Shown: positions 27,728-34,986 of the stretch, one piece after another
Layout: each line of letters opens with the position of its first letter
Numbering within the stretch: position 1 is the first letter of the stretch
Assembly (NCBI RefSeq): GCF_003991355.1
Contig: NZ_RCSU01000002.1
Location: 186,001 to 250,000, forward strand
Length of the DNA: 64,000 nt
Source: Pseudoflavitalea rhizosphaerae
GTDB taxonomy: Bacteria > Bacteroidota > Bacteroidia > Chitinophagales > Chitinophagaceae
Direction: 5' to 3'
The notes under the pieces: model-generated
The model's database searches: none
Seen by the model: only the letters and a program-made list of their open reading frames with translations
What the model was told of the DNA's origin: nothing
Position numbers and translations under genes: made by a program

Positions 27728-28231
27728 CTATTTCCGTTGCGATAAATCTGCAAGGAGTTCTTCCAGGTTTTTCATCGCCATTGCATATCCTTCTTTGAAA
27801 CCCATTTCAATCATCTTCTCCATACGTTCAAGCGATTCATTATAGATACTGATACTCACAATTGTTATCCCCCCTTTTTCGCTAAAAGTAAAATCCCAGT
27901 CCGAACCCGGGAGTTCAGGGTTTTCATCCTTATCTGCAAAAGTGTTGAACATTTTGAAGTTGGTCTTCGGCGTAATGGAAGTATATTGCTGAATAGCCCA
28001 ACGCTCCAGTCCTTCCGGGCTCACCATCGCATAGAACCTACGGCCGCCCACTTCAAAATTCATGTGTTTCGTTCTTGCAGTCCAGGGCTTTGGCGCACCC
28101 CACTGGTCAAGAAGTTCTGGTTTGGTAAAAGCATCCCATACCAGTGAAAGTCCGGCATCAAATTCTCTGGTTATGAACACCGTTTTTTTTGCTTTATCAA
28201 CGGTAAGCTCAAATTGCAAATCAGTTTTCAT
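27728..28231 (-). CDS. SRPBCC / AHSA1-type START-like domain protein
   Basis: 167 residues, cytoplasmic. Typical AHSA1-like pattern: [20 protein letters not shown] (key residues R-x-F-D-A and V-W-x-A-F-T), [24 protein letters not shown], and the C-terminal [17 protein letters not shown] helix. The fold is a hydrophobic ligand pocket; the ligand is unknown. The start overlaps the ArsR stop by 4 bp. ArsR-SRPBCC pairs are common, and the SRPBCC protein is usually co-regulated by the repressor. Confidence 0.92.
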   Translation of the reverse strand: MKTDLQFELTVDKAKKTVFITREFDAGLSLVWDAFTKPELLDQWGAPKPWTARTKHMNFEVGGRRFYAMVSPEGLERWAIQQYTSITPKTNFKMFNTFADKDENPELPGSDWDFTFSEKGGITIVSISIYNESLERMEKMIEMGFKEGYAMAMKNLEELLADLSQRK

Positions 28232-28554
28232 TTTTTTTGTTTTTTAAGTGTTGCCAATACTTTATCCAGTTGATTGAATTGGGTTTCCCACAGTCTTCTG
28301 AATTGTTCCAACCATTTATCTACCTCTTTCAGTTTCTTGATCTGGAGCGAATAGTAGATCTCCCTGCCCTGTTGTTCCTGCTTTACGAGTTCGCACTCTG
28401 TCAATATCTTAATATGCTTTGAAACGGCCTGCCTGCTTGTATTGAAGTGTTCGGCAAGGGCATTGGGGGTCATTGCCTGCAGTGCGATCATGGCAATGAT
28501 CGCCCGTCTTGTGGGGTCGGCAATTGCCTGAAAAATATCTCTTCTTGTTTCCAT
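28228..28554 (-). CDS. ArsR-family winged-helix repressor
   Basis: 108 residues from the chosen start at 28554 ([20 protein letters not shown]). A longer frame to 28638 would cover the operators and is rejected. The winged helix is clear: [34 protein letters not shown] as the recognition helix, and the wing at [11 protein letters not shown]. No metal-binding Cys set (ELCVCDL type) is present, so it is not a classical arsenic sensor. It belongs to the group that pairs with SRPBCC proteins. Two matching operators lie directly upstream, suggesting autoregulation. Confidence 0.92.
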   Translation of the reverse strand: METRRDIFQAIADPTRRAIIAMIALQAMTPNALAEHFNTSRQAVSKHIKILTECELVKQEQQGREIYYSLQIKKLKEVDKWLEQFRRLWETQFNQLDKVLATLKKQKK

Positions 28555-28567
28555 TATTGGGCTATTT

Positions 28568-28609
28568 GCAACTATCTGGTTGCTAATATACACGCAATTA
28601 TATGGTTGC
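28568..28609. promoter_or_regulatory. Double ArsR operator
   Basis: Two near-identical 16-bp imperfect palindromes, GCAACTATCTGGTTGC (28568-28583) and GCAATTATATGGTTGC (28594-28609), are spaced 26 bp start to start. They begin 14 bp upstream of the ArsR start codon. Position and symmetry indicate autoregulation of the ArsR-SRPBCC operon. Confidence 0.7.
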
Positions 28610-28780
28610 GCAAATTTTATTTTTCCACCGCCTCTCACCCATATTCGCTATTGACACGTCATTGTAAACAAATAGATGCAACAGGCGATCCTACAAACCG
28701 GGCGAATGGAGATATTTCGGTAAATTTATCAGGGAGTGGAAAGCCTATATTCAGCCAATACCGTTACATAATCATTCGCA

Positions 28781-29080
28781 ATGAAAAGACTACTGCTGCT
28801 GTTCAACCTGCTATTATTCGTTGCCGTTACTGGTAATGCTCAACTGACCGAGCAAAAAACCACTAATAAGAAATGGACACTCTACGGACAGGTAAAATAC
28901 GTTGACCCCGCCAAAGCCTCCCTGGAATATATTGTAAACGATAAAGACAGCACATTCCTTTTAATGATGTGGGATGAGCGACCGGAGCTCAAGACATATT
29001 TCAGCATTAAATTCAGCAGCGAGGGCAATGCAGTGGAGTCCTTATACAATAGAATGTTTCGGTATACAAAACGCCGGTAA
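28781..29080 (+). CDS. Exported hypothetical protein, probably frameshifted near its 3' end
   Basis: The open frame encodes 99 residues with a signal peptide (MKRLLLLFNLLLFVAVTGNAQ). It ends abruptly after MFRYTKRR. In the -1 frame the same DNA continues as SVYKTPVIGAKTIMIKTD, then DKGRIALRKGEIEKLF, to a TGA at 29179-29181 that overlaps the next ATG by 4 bp (ATGA). One missing T in the TTT run at 29056-29058 would join both parts into about 133 residues. The natural gene is therefore probably 28781-29181, and the visible break is either a real mutation or a sequencing error. No family was recognised. Confidence 0.65.
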   Translation: MKRLLLLFNLLLFVAVTGNAQLTEQKTTNKKWTLYGQVKYVDPAKASLEYIVNDKDSTFLLMMWDERPELKTYFSIKFSSEGNAVESLYNRMFRYTKRR

Positions 29081-29177
29081 TTGGCGCCAAAACCATCATG
29101 ATCAAAACGGATAAAGGACGCATCGCCCTGCGTAAAGGAGAAATAGAAAAATTATTCAATAAAAATCAGACCGGTAA

Positions 29178-29579
29178 ATGATCTTCATATACATTTTGTT
29201 GTTAGCTGCGGGAGCGCTCCCGCTTGTTTTGTTTTTGATAAAAAGAAAAAGATACATTCATATTCTTCGGAATGGAGTAAGAACAATCGCAGAAATATCT
29301 TCTGTACGAACCGTGAGATATTACAGGGGCGCCACAATCGATCATGTGACCTACGCATATGTTCCCGGGATTACAAGTCAACAACTTTCGGGAATATTCA
29401 CTACTAAAAGAGGGAAATATAGAAGAGGCGATAAACTGGAGATCATGTACCTGGCAGATAAGCCGGAACAGAATATCATGCCTGGCGTTAAAGGAAAATT
29501 CTGGGCATTTCTTTTTGTACTGGCAGTTTTTCTGTTTGCAATGTACGCCTGTTATAAGATCCACGAAATGGCAAAATGA
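29178..29579 (+). CDS. DUF3592-like membrane protein
   Basis: 133 residues with an N-terminal membrane segment (3-20) and a C-terminal one (about 108-127, FWAFLFVLAVFLFAMYACY), enclosing a beta-rich domain of about 80 residues (GVRTIAEISSVRTVRYYRGA, then TYAYVP, YRRGDKLEIMYLADKPEQN). This layout and the GDxxxVxYxxxxPxx pattern fit DUF3592. The function is unknown. The start overlaps the restored end of the preceding gene. Confidence 0.75.
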   Translation: MIFIYILLLAAGALPLVLFLIKRKRYIHILRNGVRTIAEISSVRTVRYYRGATIDHVTYAYVPGITSQQLSGIFTTKRGKYRRGDKLEIMYLADKPEQNIMPGVKGKFWAFLFVLAVFLFAMYACYKIHEMAK

Positions 29580-29723
29580 GACAAAATACCCAGCCATAGA
29601 TCAATGTAATAAGCCTGATCTTAAAACCCGGTATGATTAAAATCATTCCCGCCTCCAACCAAGGTCACGTGTTTCCACAGGTCAGCAACGCTACATTTAT
29701 AGTGCATCTAAAACTGACTTTAT

Positions 29724-29930
29724 ATGAAAAAGAATATGGGTAATGCAGACCGGATCATCCGGCTGCTGTTAGCTGTAATATTTGCCTATTTGTATTTCGC
29801 GGGTATAGTGCCCGGAACCATCGGGCTGATATTGGTTGTAGTGGGTGGTATCTTTATACTGACAAGCCTGGCTGGTTTTTGTCCCTTGTATACCTTGCTT
29901 GGCTTCAACACCTGTGCTCACAAAAAATGA
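29724..29930 (+). CDS. DUF2892 family inner-membrane protein (YgaP-TM-like)
   Basis: 68 residues. NADRIIRLLLAVIFAYLYF is the hallmark N-terminus of DUF2892, followed by a second membrane hairpin (GTIGLILVVVGGIFILTS) and FCPLYTLLGFNTC. Cys residues are at 53 and 64. In E. coli YgaP this domain anchors a rhodanese. It lies at the edge of the sulfur block, in which a second DUF2892-like protein follows a free rhodanese (34451 and 34756). Confidence 0.85.
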   Translation: MKKNMGNADRIIRLLLAVIFAYLYFAGIVPGTIGLILVVVGGIFILTSLAGFCPLYTLLGFNTCAHKK

Positions 29931-29942
29931 CCATTCAATTGG

Positions 29943-30752
29943 TCAAAATGCAGCAGACATTTCCCTGACCAGGATAAAAAGCCCCATCGCCAGCACAAAC
30001 CAGCCAAATGCTTTTTTCAACTTGCCTGCCGGAATTTTCCGGTTCAGGTAACTGCCCAAAATAATGCCGGCGATGGCCAATGCTGTTACCGATACAAGTA
30101 ATAGCCAGTCAATTCCTTTGTCGTGCAGGTTCCCGGTGAAACCAATGAGCGAGTTCAGGGCAATCACCAGCAATGAAGTGCCAACAGCCTCTTTCATGGG
30201 AAGATGAAGCAATAACACCAGTGCCGGAATGAGCAGAAAGCCCCCACCCGCTCCCAGTAATCCTGTTACCAGTCCGATGGCTGTACCAAAGAAGATCAAC
30301 TTACCGATACTAACCTTCTTGTTGCCTGTTGCAGTGGCATCCTGAACGCCCTTACCACGCATCATGAATACAGAAGACACCAGCATCAGTATAGCGAACA
30401 GCACCATTGTGAGCCAGCTTTCCGTAATGGAAAATCCATGTACCGTTGCAATATGCTCAGGGATGGCAGGCAACAGCCACTTTCGTGTGAGGAAGACTGT
30501 TACAACTGAAGTTGCAGCAAATAAAAGCGCCATTCTGATATTCACAGTACCACGCCTGTACTGCTGAGCGGCGCCTACAAGGCTGGTTGATCCTACAACG
30601 AATAAAGAATAGGAAGTGGCGGTGACCGGAGAAACGCCAAAAAGGTACACCAATACCGGCATGGTCAGTATCGAACCACCACCACCGATCAGTCCCAATG
30701 AAATACCGATCAATAAAGAAGCAATATATCCTAGCAGGTCCATCGTATTCAT
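29943..30752 (-). CDS. TauE/SafE-family sulfite exporter-like permease
   Basis: 269 residues from the start at 30752 (MNTMDLLGYIASLLIGISLG); the longer frame would cover the upstream CRP-type site. About eight membrane segments. Family signature: LGLIGGGGSILTMPVLVY near the N-terminus, repeated in the second half as GLLGAGGGFLLIPALVLL. The charged C-terminus RKIPAGKLKKAFGWFVLAMG is also typical. The family exports sulfite, sulfoacetate or related anions. Divergent from the SQR gene and sharing its control region, it probably exports sulfite or thiosulfate made during sulfide oxidation. Confidence 0.88.
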   Translation of the reverse strand: MNTMDLLGYIASLLIGISLGLIGGGGSILTMPVLVYLFGVSPVTATSYSLFVVGSTSLVGAAQQYRRGTVNIRMALLFAATSVVTVFLTRKWLLPAIPEHIATVHGFSITESWLTMVLFAILMLVSSVFMMRGKGVQDATATGNKKVSIGKLIFFGTAIGLVTGLLGAGGGFLLIPALVLLLHLPMKEAVGTSLLVIALNSLIGFTGNLHDKGIDWLLLVSVTALAIAGIILGSYLNRKIPAGKLKKAFGWFVLAMGLFILVREMSAAF

Positions 30753-30788
30753 TTTATGGCAAAGGTGCCGCCCCTGTCTTCCCTGGTC

Positions 30789-30804
30789 AGTGACATAGAT
30801 CACG
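30789..30804. promoter_or_regulatory. CRP/FNR-type operator, TauE side
   Basis: AGTGA-CATAGA-TCACG has the GTGA-N6-TCAC core. It lies about 33 bp upstream (minus strand) of a TAnnTTTG-like element (CACCTTTG at 30760-30767) for the TauE gene. Confidence 0.6.
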
Positions 30805-30834
30805 TACCGGGATAAACTACCCGGAAAATGATTG

Positions 30835-30850
30835 TGTGATCAAAGTCACT
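30835..30850. promoter_or_regulatory. CRP/FNR-type operator, SQR side
   Basis: TGTGA-TCAAAG-TCACT is nearly the E. coli CRP consensus. Its centre is 33 bp before a -7-like element TAACTATG (30872-30879), giving class II activator spacing for the SQR gene at 30897. Confidence 0.7.
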
Positions 30851-30896
30851 CTCTGCTGGAACGAAAGACGGTAACTATGCCTGTAAACTATTCCAT

Positions 30897-32093
30897 ATGT
30901 CAAATCATTACCAGGTGGTGATTGCCGGCGGAGGGAATGCCGGAATCTCAGTAGCCGCTCAACTTAAACGCAGCAACGCAGCGCTTCAGATAGTTGTGAT
31001 CGATCCTTCGGACAAGCATTATTATCAACCGGCATGGACACTGGTGGGGAGCGGAGTGTTCGATATTAAAGACACAGAAAGAACCGAAAGTTCTGTGATC
31101 CCCAAAGGTGTTCAATGGATTCAACAACGCATAACTGAAATGCAGCCCGAACAAAATGCCCTGGTGCTGCACAACGGCGATCGTATCAGTTATGAATACC
31201 TGATTGTGGCTGTTGGCATCCAGCTCAACTGGCATGAGATCAAAGGACTGCCGGAAACACTTGGGAAGAATAATGTCTGCTCTAATTATAGTTTCAGCCA
31301 TGCTCCTTATACTTTTGAATGTATCAAAAACTTCAGGGGTGGTAATGCCATCTTCACTAACCCGCATACTCCCGTGAAATGCGGCGGCGCTCCTCAAAAG
31401 ATCATGTACATGGCAGCGGATTATTTCCGCCGGCATCACTTGCTGAATAAAGCCAACATACAATTATGGAGCGGAGGCACCAGGTTGTTTGGAGTACCCA
31501 AATATGAACAAACACTTTTGAAGGTATGTGAACGGAATAATATTTCCCTGAACTTTCATGTAAAGCTTACAGCAATTGACGGAGAGCACCGCAAAGCTAC
31601 TTTTACAGGAATTGGCGAAGCCAACAAAGACAAGGAATATATTGTTGACTATGATATGATACACGTAACACCGCCACAGAGTGCGCCTGATTTTATCCGC
31701 CAAAGTGCATTGGCGAACGCTGCAGGTTGGGTGGATGTGCACAAGCATACGCTGCAGCATGTAAAATACAACAATGTATTTTCCCTGGGAGATGTGGCTG
31801 GCCTTCCTACCAGTAAAACAGGCGCTGCAGTTCGCAAGCAGGCGCCCGTACTGGTAAAAAATTTGCTGGCAGTGATGGCAGGCCGTCAACCGGAAGCACA
31901 ATACCAGGGTTATACCAGTTGCCCGCTGCTTACAGGTTATGGTAAACTGGTGCTGGCGGAATTCGATTACAATAACAAACCTGTAGAAACATTCCCTTTC
32001 AACCAGGCAAAAGAACGCTGGTCTATGTACATGCTGAAGCGCTATGTTTTACCCTGGTTATACTGGCATAAGATCCTTCAGGGCAAAGCGTAA
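30897..32093 (+). CDS. sqr: Sulfide:quinone oxidoreductase, mitochondrial-like type
   Basis: 398 residues. N-terminal FAD-binding Rossmann motif VVIAGGGNAGISVA (7-20). The two redox Cys fit human-type SQOR: Cys162 in PVKCGGAPQK and Cys342 in TSCPLLTGYG. The second FAD motif is FSLGDVAGLPTSKTGAAV (295-312), and the C-terminal amphipathic segment RYVLPWLYWHKIL suits membrane attachment. The enzyme oxidises sulfide to sulfane sulfur (persulfide or polysulfide) and passes electrons to quinone. It is followed by a Crp/Fnr regulator and a persulfide dioxygenase-like protein, and is preceded by a CRP-type site. Confidence 0.92.
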   Translation: MSNHYQVVIAGGGNAGISVAAQLKRSNAALQIVVIDPSDKHYYQPAWTLVGSGVFDIKDTERTESSVIPKGVQWIQQRITEMQPEQNALVLHNGDRISYEYLIVAVGIQLNWHEIKGLPETLGKNNVCSNYSFSHAPYTFECIKNFRGGNAIFTNPHTPVKCGGAPQKIMYMAADYFRRHHLLNKANIQLWSGGTRLFGVPKYEQTLLKVCERNNISLNFHVKLTAIDGEHRKATFTGIGEANKDKEYIVDYDMIHVTPPQSAPDFIRQSALANAAGWVDVHKHTLQHVKYNNVFSLGDVAGLPTSKTGAAVRKQAPVLVKNLLAVMAGRQPEAQYQGYTSCPLLTGYGKLVLAEFDYNNKPVETFPFNQAKERWSMYMLKRYVLPWLYWHKILQGKA

Positions 32094-32111
32094 CAAGATC
32101 AAGGTAGTTTT

Positions 32112-32141
32112 AGCCGGTGTGGTCCCCTGCATCGGCTTTTT
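32112..32141 (+). terminator. Intrinsic terminator after sqr
   Basis: AGCCGGTG (32112-32119) pairs with CATCGGCT (32130-32137; one G-U) and is followed by T residues to 32141. It separates sqr from the Crp/Fnr gene. Confidence 0.75.
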
Positions 32142-32189
32142 CACATATAATGCGTCCTGACCTTATACTATTATTAGTAATTTTAATAC

Positions 32190-32822
32190 ATGCAAGAACA
32201 ATTATCCATCAGGCAGATTTTTCCCGGGCTCGAAGATGAACTATATGAAGAAATGGAACAACATGGAGAGGTCCGGCAGATACCTGCCGGCACTAACCTG
32301 CTGCGCAAAGGACAAACCATCAGGGCCACCATGCTTATCCTGGAAGGCGTAGTGAAGCTATACCAGGATGATGAAGAAGGCAACGAGTTCTTCATGTATG
32401 ATATCGAACCGGGAGAAGCATGCGCCGTTTCAATGGTATGTACCTACCGGCAGGAAAACAGCCAGGTAATGGCCAAAGCGCTTACCGATGTAACAGTGCT
32501 CTCTATTCCGATCCAGTATATGGACGAATGGCTGGGCAAATACAAAAGCTGGCATTACTTTGTTATCCGCACCTGGCGGGCCCGCTATGAAGAGCTGCTC
32601 AGGACCATCAATGATATTGCCTTCAGGAACATGGATGAGCGCTTGCTTTCCTACATTGAAGGACAGGTTAAAATAATGGGAAGGCATATCAGGCTTACCC
32701 ACCAGGAAGTTGCTGCCGACCTCAACTCTTCACGTGAAGTGATCAGCAGGCTCATGAAAAAAATGGAAAAGAACGGATGGGTTATCATTCACCGGAATTC
32801 CTTCGAGTGGATAAAACCCTGA
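32190..32822 (+). CDS. Crp/Fnr-family regulator of the sulfur block
   Basis: 210 residues. The N-terminal cyclic-nucleotide-binding-like beta-roll (about 10-110; IPAGTNLLRKGQ, ILEGVVKLYQDDEEGNEFFM) is followed by a long dimer helix and a winged helix-turn-helix (170-190, THQEVAADLNSSREVISRLM). The recognition helix residues R182, E183 and R187 equal those of E. coli CRP (SRETVGR), which predicts TGTGA half-sites. Exactly such sites occur five times nearby. The cAMP-binding PRSA-type arginine is not evident. Cys78 and Cys84 (GEACAVSMVCTY) could form a disulfide or polysulfide bridge. I infer a sulfane-sulfur or redox sensor. Confidence 0.88.
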   Translation: MQEQLSIRQIFPGLEDELYEEMEQHGEVRQIPAGTNLLRKGQTIRATMLILEGVVKLYQDDEEGNEFFMYDIEPGEACAVSMVCTYRQENSQVMAKALTDVTVLSIPIQYMDEWLGKYKSWHYFVIRTWRARYEELLRTINDIAFRNMDERLLSYIEGQVKIMGRHIRLTHQEVAADLNSSREVISRLMKKMEKNGWVIIHRNSFEWIKP

Positions 32823-32834
32823 TTATTTTTCTTG

Positions 32835-32850
32835 TGTGACCAGCATCACT
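32835..32850. promoter_or_regulatory. CRP/FNR-type operator upstream of MBL-rhodanese
   Basis: TGTGA-CCAGCA-TCACT. A -7-like element CATCTTTG at 32873-32880 lies 34 bp from its centre, and the start codon is at 32903. Confidence 0.7.
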
Positions 32851-32902
32851 GATGGACCATACCCTTATTACCATCTTTGTGTAAACAGAAAAACAAAACA
32901 TT

Positions 32903-34303
32903 ATGTATTTCCAGCACATTTATGATAAGAGCCTTGCACAGGGCAGTTATTTTATCGGCTGTCAGAAAGCCGGAGTAGCAGCTGTGATCGATCCTAAAAG
33001 GGATATAGACACCTATCTGCAAATTGCGCAGGAACAGAAAATGACCATCACCCATATTCTGGAAACGCATATTCATGCGGACTTCCTTTCAGGATCGCGG
33101 GAACTGGCAGCGATTACAGGAGCAAAAATGTACCTGTCAGATGAAGGCGGACCAGAATGGCAATACGAGTTTGACCATGTGGGATTGAAGGAAGGCAGCA
33201 AGATCCAATTGGGTAACCTGGAATTTGAAGTGTTGCATACACCGGGACATACACCGGAAAGCATCAGCTTCCTGCTTACGGATAAGCCTGCCAGTGATGA
33301 ACCGGTGATGCTGTTTACCGGCGACTTTGTATTTGTTGGTGATATTGGCCGGCCAGACCTGTTGGAAAAAGCTGCAGGCCTGAAAGGCACCCAGGAAGCC
33401 GGCGCCCACCAGATGTTCCTTTCATTGAAAAAGTTTAGCGCATTACCTCCTTATGTTCAGGTATGGCCAGGCCATGGCGCTGGTTCTGCATGCGGCAAAG
33501 CCCTTGGTGCAGTTCCTTCTACCACTACCGGTTATGAAATGGTAAGAAACTGGGCATTCCGCTTCCAGCAGGATGAAGAAGGCTTTGTAAATTACCTGCT
33601 GGCCGATCAACCGGAGCCTCCAAAATATTTCGCCATGATGAAAAAGCTCAATAAAGTGAACAGGCCCCTGCTTACCGAAGTGCCTGCTCTCAAACAGCTC
33701 AGCATTGATGAGGTGAAAGCTGCGCAGGCAAAAGGATACAAACTCATAGACACACGAGATAAAGCCAGCTTTGCCAAAGGATTCATTCCCGGCAGCATCA
33801 ATATACAGGGCAATAACTCTTTCAATACCTGGGCCGGCTGGTTCCTCGATTATGAAACTCCTTTCATACTGGTAGCCGATCCTCACAAACTCGATGACCT
33901 TACCAGGAAACTGATGCGCATCGGGCTGGATAATATTTACGGTTATATTCCCAACGTTACTGCCTGGGAAGATGCGGGTGGTAAACTGGAACAGGAGCCG
34001 GTAATAAGCCTGCAGGAGTTTGAAGACCTTTATGCCAACAACGGTATACAGGTTGTAGACCTGCGTGGCGCTACAGAATACCAGGCCGGTCATATCAAAG
34101 GAGCTGACCACGTGTTTGTAGGCACCCTGCTGAATAACCTCAACAAGATCAGTAAAGAAAAAAAAGTAGTGATCCACTGCCAGGGTGGCGACAGAGCCGC
34201 TATCGGTTATTCATTACTGGCAGAAAAAGGATATAAGAATATTCTGAACTTTTCCGAAGGCATGAATAAATGGATGCTGGAGAAGAAACCTGTAGTCATC
34301 TAA
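32903..34303 (+). CDS. MBL-fold persulfide dioxygenase-like protein with two rhodanese domains
   Basis: 466 residues. Residues 1-240 form an ETHE1/PDO-like metallo-beta-lactamase domain: THIHADF (55-61), HTPGHT (112-117) and FTGDFVF (138-144). The mononuclear iron set His56, His116 and Asp141 is present, and Phe replaces the second-site His as in ETHE1-rhodanese relatives. Two rhodanese domains follow, at about 265-360 (no catalytic Cys, FILVADPHK) and 370-465 (VVIHCQGGDRA, Cys426). The family oxidises persulfides to sulfite and passes sulfane sulfur on. It would act directly on the SQR product. Confidence 0.9.
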   Translation: MYFQHIYDKSLAQGSYFIGCQKAGVAAVIDPKRDIDTYLQIAQEQKMTITHILETHIHADFLSGSRELAAITGAKMYLSDEGGPEWQYEFDHVGLKEGSKIQLGNLEFEVLHTPGHTPESISFLLTDKPASDEPVMLFTGDFVFVGDIGRPDLLEKAAGLKGTQEAGAHQMFLSLKKFSALPPYVQVWPGHGAGSACGKALGAVPSTTTGYEMVRNWAFRFQQDEEGFVNYLLADQPEPPKYFAMMKKLNKVNRPLLTEVPALKQLSIDEVKAAQAKGYKLIDTRDKASFAKGFIPGSINIQGNNSFNTWAGWFLDYETPFILVADPHKLDDLTRKLMRIGLDNIYGYIPNVTAWEDAGGKLEQEPVISLQEFEDLYANNGIQVVDLRGATEYQAGHIKGADHVFVGTLLNNLNKISKEKKVVIHCQGGDRAAIGYSLLAEKGYKNILNFSEGMNKWMLEKKPVVI

Positions 34304-34328
34304 GGTCACAATGGTTCATATATGGTAT

Positions 34329-34359
34329 GGGCATTCCTGATAAAGGAGTGCCCTTTTTT
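34329..34359 (+). terminator. Intrinsic terminator after MBL-rhodanese gene
   Basis: GGGCATTCCT (34329-34338) pairs with AGGAGTGCCC (34344-34353; one G-U) and is followed by six T. Confidence 0.88.
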
Positions 34360-34386
34360 ATGACGATTGAATTGTTTGTTACGCTA

Positions 34387-34402
34387 TGTGACTTCAGTCA
34401 TT
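34387..34402. promoter_or_regulatory. CRP/FNR-type operator upstream of rhodanese gene
   Basis: TGTGA-CTTCAG-TCATT. An exact Bacteroidota -7 element TAGTTTTG lies at 34424-34431, 33 bp from the operator centre. Confidence 0.65.
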
Positions 34403-34423
34403 TATAGCGCCGGTTGACGGGAG

Positions 34424-34431
34424 TAGTTTTG
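34424..34431 (+). promoter_or_regulatory. -7 promoter element of the rhodanese gene
   Basis: TAGTTTTG matches TAnnTTTG exactly, 20 bp before the start codon at 34451, with the CRP-type site centred about 33 bp upstream. Confidence 0.6.
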
Positions 34432-34450
34432 AATTCTAAAAATCATCGTT

Positions 34451-34744
34451 ATGAAACTATCTGAATTGATAGATGCAACCACTCCTTTTGTTGATGTAAG
34501 AACTCCGGAAGAGTTTGCAACGGGGCATATTGAAGGAGCATTGAATATTCCATTGGCAGATATTGCCACAAAGAAAGATGAGATCAAAGGCCTTGGTGAG
34601 AAGCCTGTCGTTTTCTATTGCAGAAGTGGCAACCGGAGTGGCCTGGCAGTACATCAGTTACAGCTGGCAGGCTATGGAATGTTATACAATGGAGGCAGCC
34701 TGGAACAGGTAAGATCATTGCTCAGTAAAAAAGGAATTAAATAA
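34451..34744 (+). CDS. Single-domain rhodanese
   Basis: 97 residues, cytoplasmic, one complete rhodanese domain. Features: FVDVRTPEEFATGHIEGALN (key residues D15, R17, E20, H26, G29) and the active loop YCRSGNRSG with Cys57. It transfers sulfane sulfur via a Cys-persulfide. A DUF2892-like membrane protein with a Cys cluster starts 11 bp downstream; together they resemble the two halves of E. coli YgaP encoded separately. It is preceded by its own CRP-type operator and promoter. Confidence 0.93.
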   Translation: MKLSELIDATTPFVDVRTPEEFATGHIEGALNIPLADIATKKDEIKGLGEKPVVFYCRSGNRSGLAVHQLQLAGYGMLYNGGSLEQVRSLLSKKGIK

Positions 34745-34755
34745 AAACCGGTACA

Positions 34756-34962
34756 ATGAAAACATTATTGACAACAAACTGGAACCTGATGCGCGTAGTG
34801 CGTTTGGTTACCGGTATTGCCGGAGTGATCTATGGTTTGATCAGTCATGAGTTATTATTGGGAATAGCAGGAATAGTGCTGGTATTGCTGGGGCTTTTCA
34901 ATGCGGGTTGTTGCTGCTCAGGATCTTCCTGTTCAGTTCCCAGGCAACCGCGCAAAAGATGA
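34756..34962 (+). CDS. DUF2892-like membrane protein with C-terminal Cys cluster
   Basis: 68 residues. NLMRVVRLVTGIAGVIYGL is a DUF2892-type first helix, followed by a second hydrophobic helix (LLLGIAGIVLVLLGLF). It ends in NAGCCCSGSSCSVP, with Cys at 52-54 and 59, then a basic tail. In YgaP this domain anchors a rhodanese. Here the Cys cluster next to the membrane could carry persulfide sulfur, which is inference. It lies 11 bp after the rhodanese gene and 24 bp before the porin gene. Confidence 0.75.
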   Translation: MKTLLTTNWNLMRVVRLVTGIAGVIYGLISHELLLGIAGIVLVLLGLFNAGCCCSGSSCSVPRQPRKR

Positions 34963-34986
34963 ATCGATCCAATAAATCGTAGAAAG

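Noticed and set aside
29641-29723. CRP-type site upstream of the 29724 DUF2892 gene
   Set aside because: GGTCACGTG is present, but there is no GTGA-N6-TCAC core at the expected spacing.
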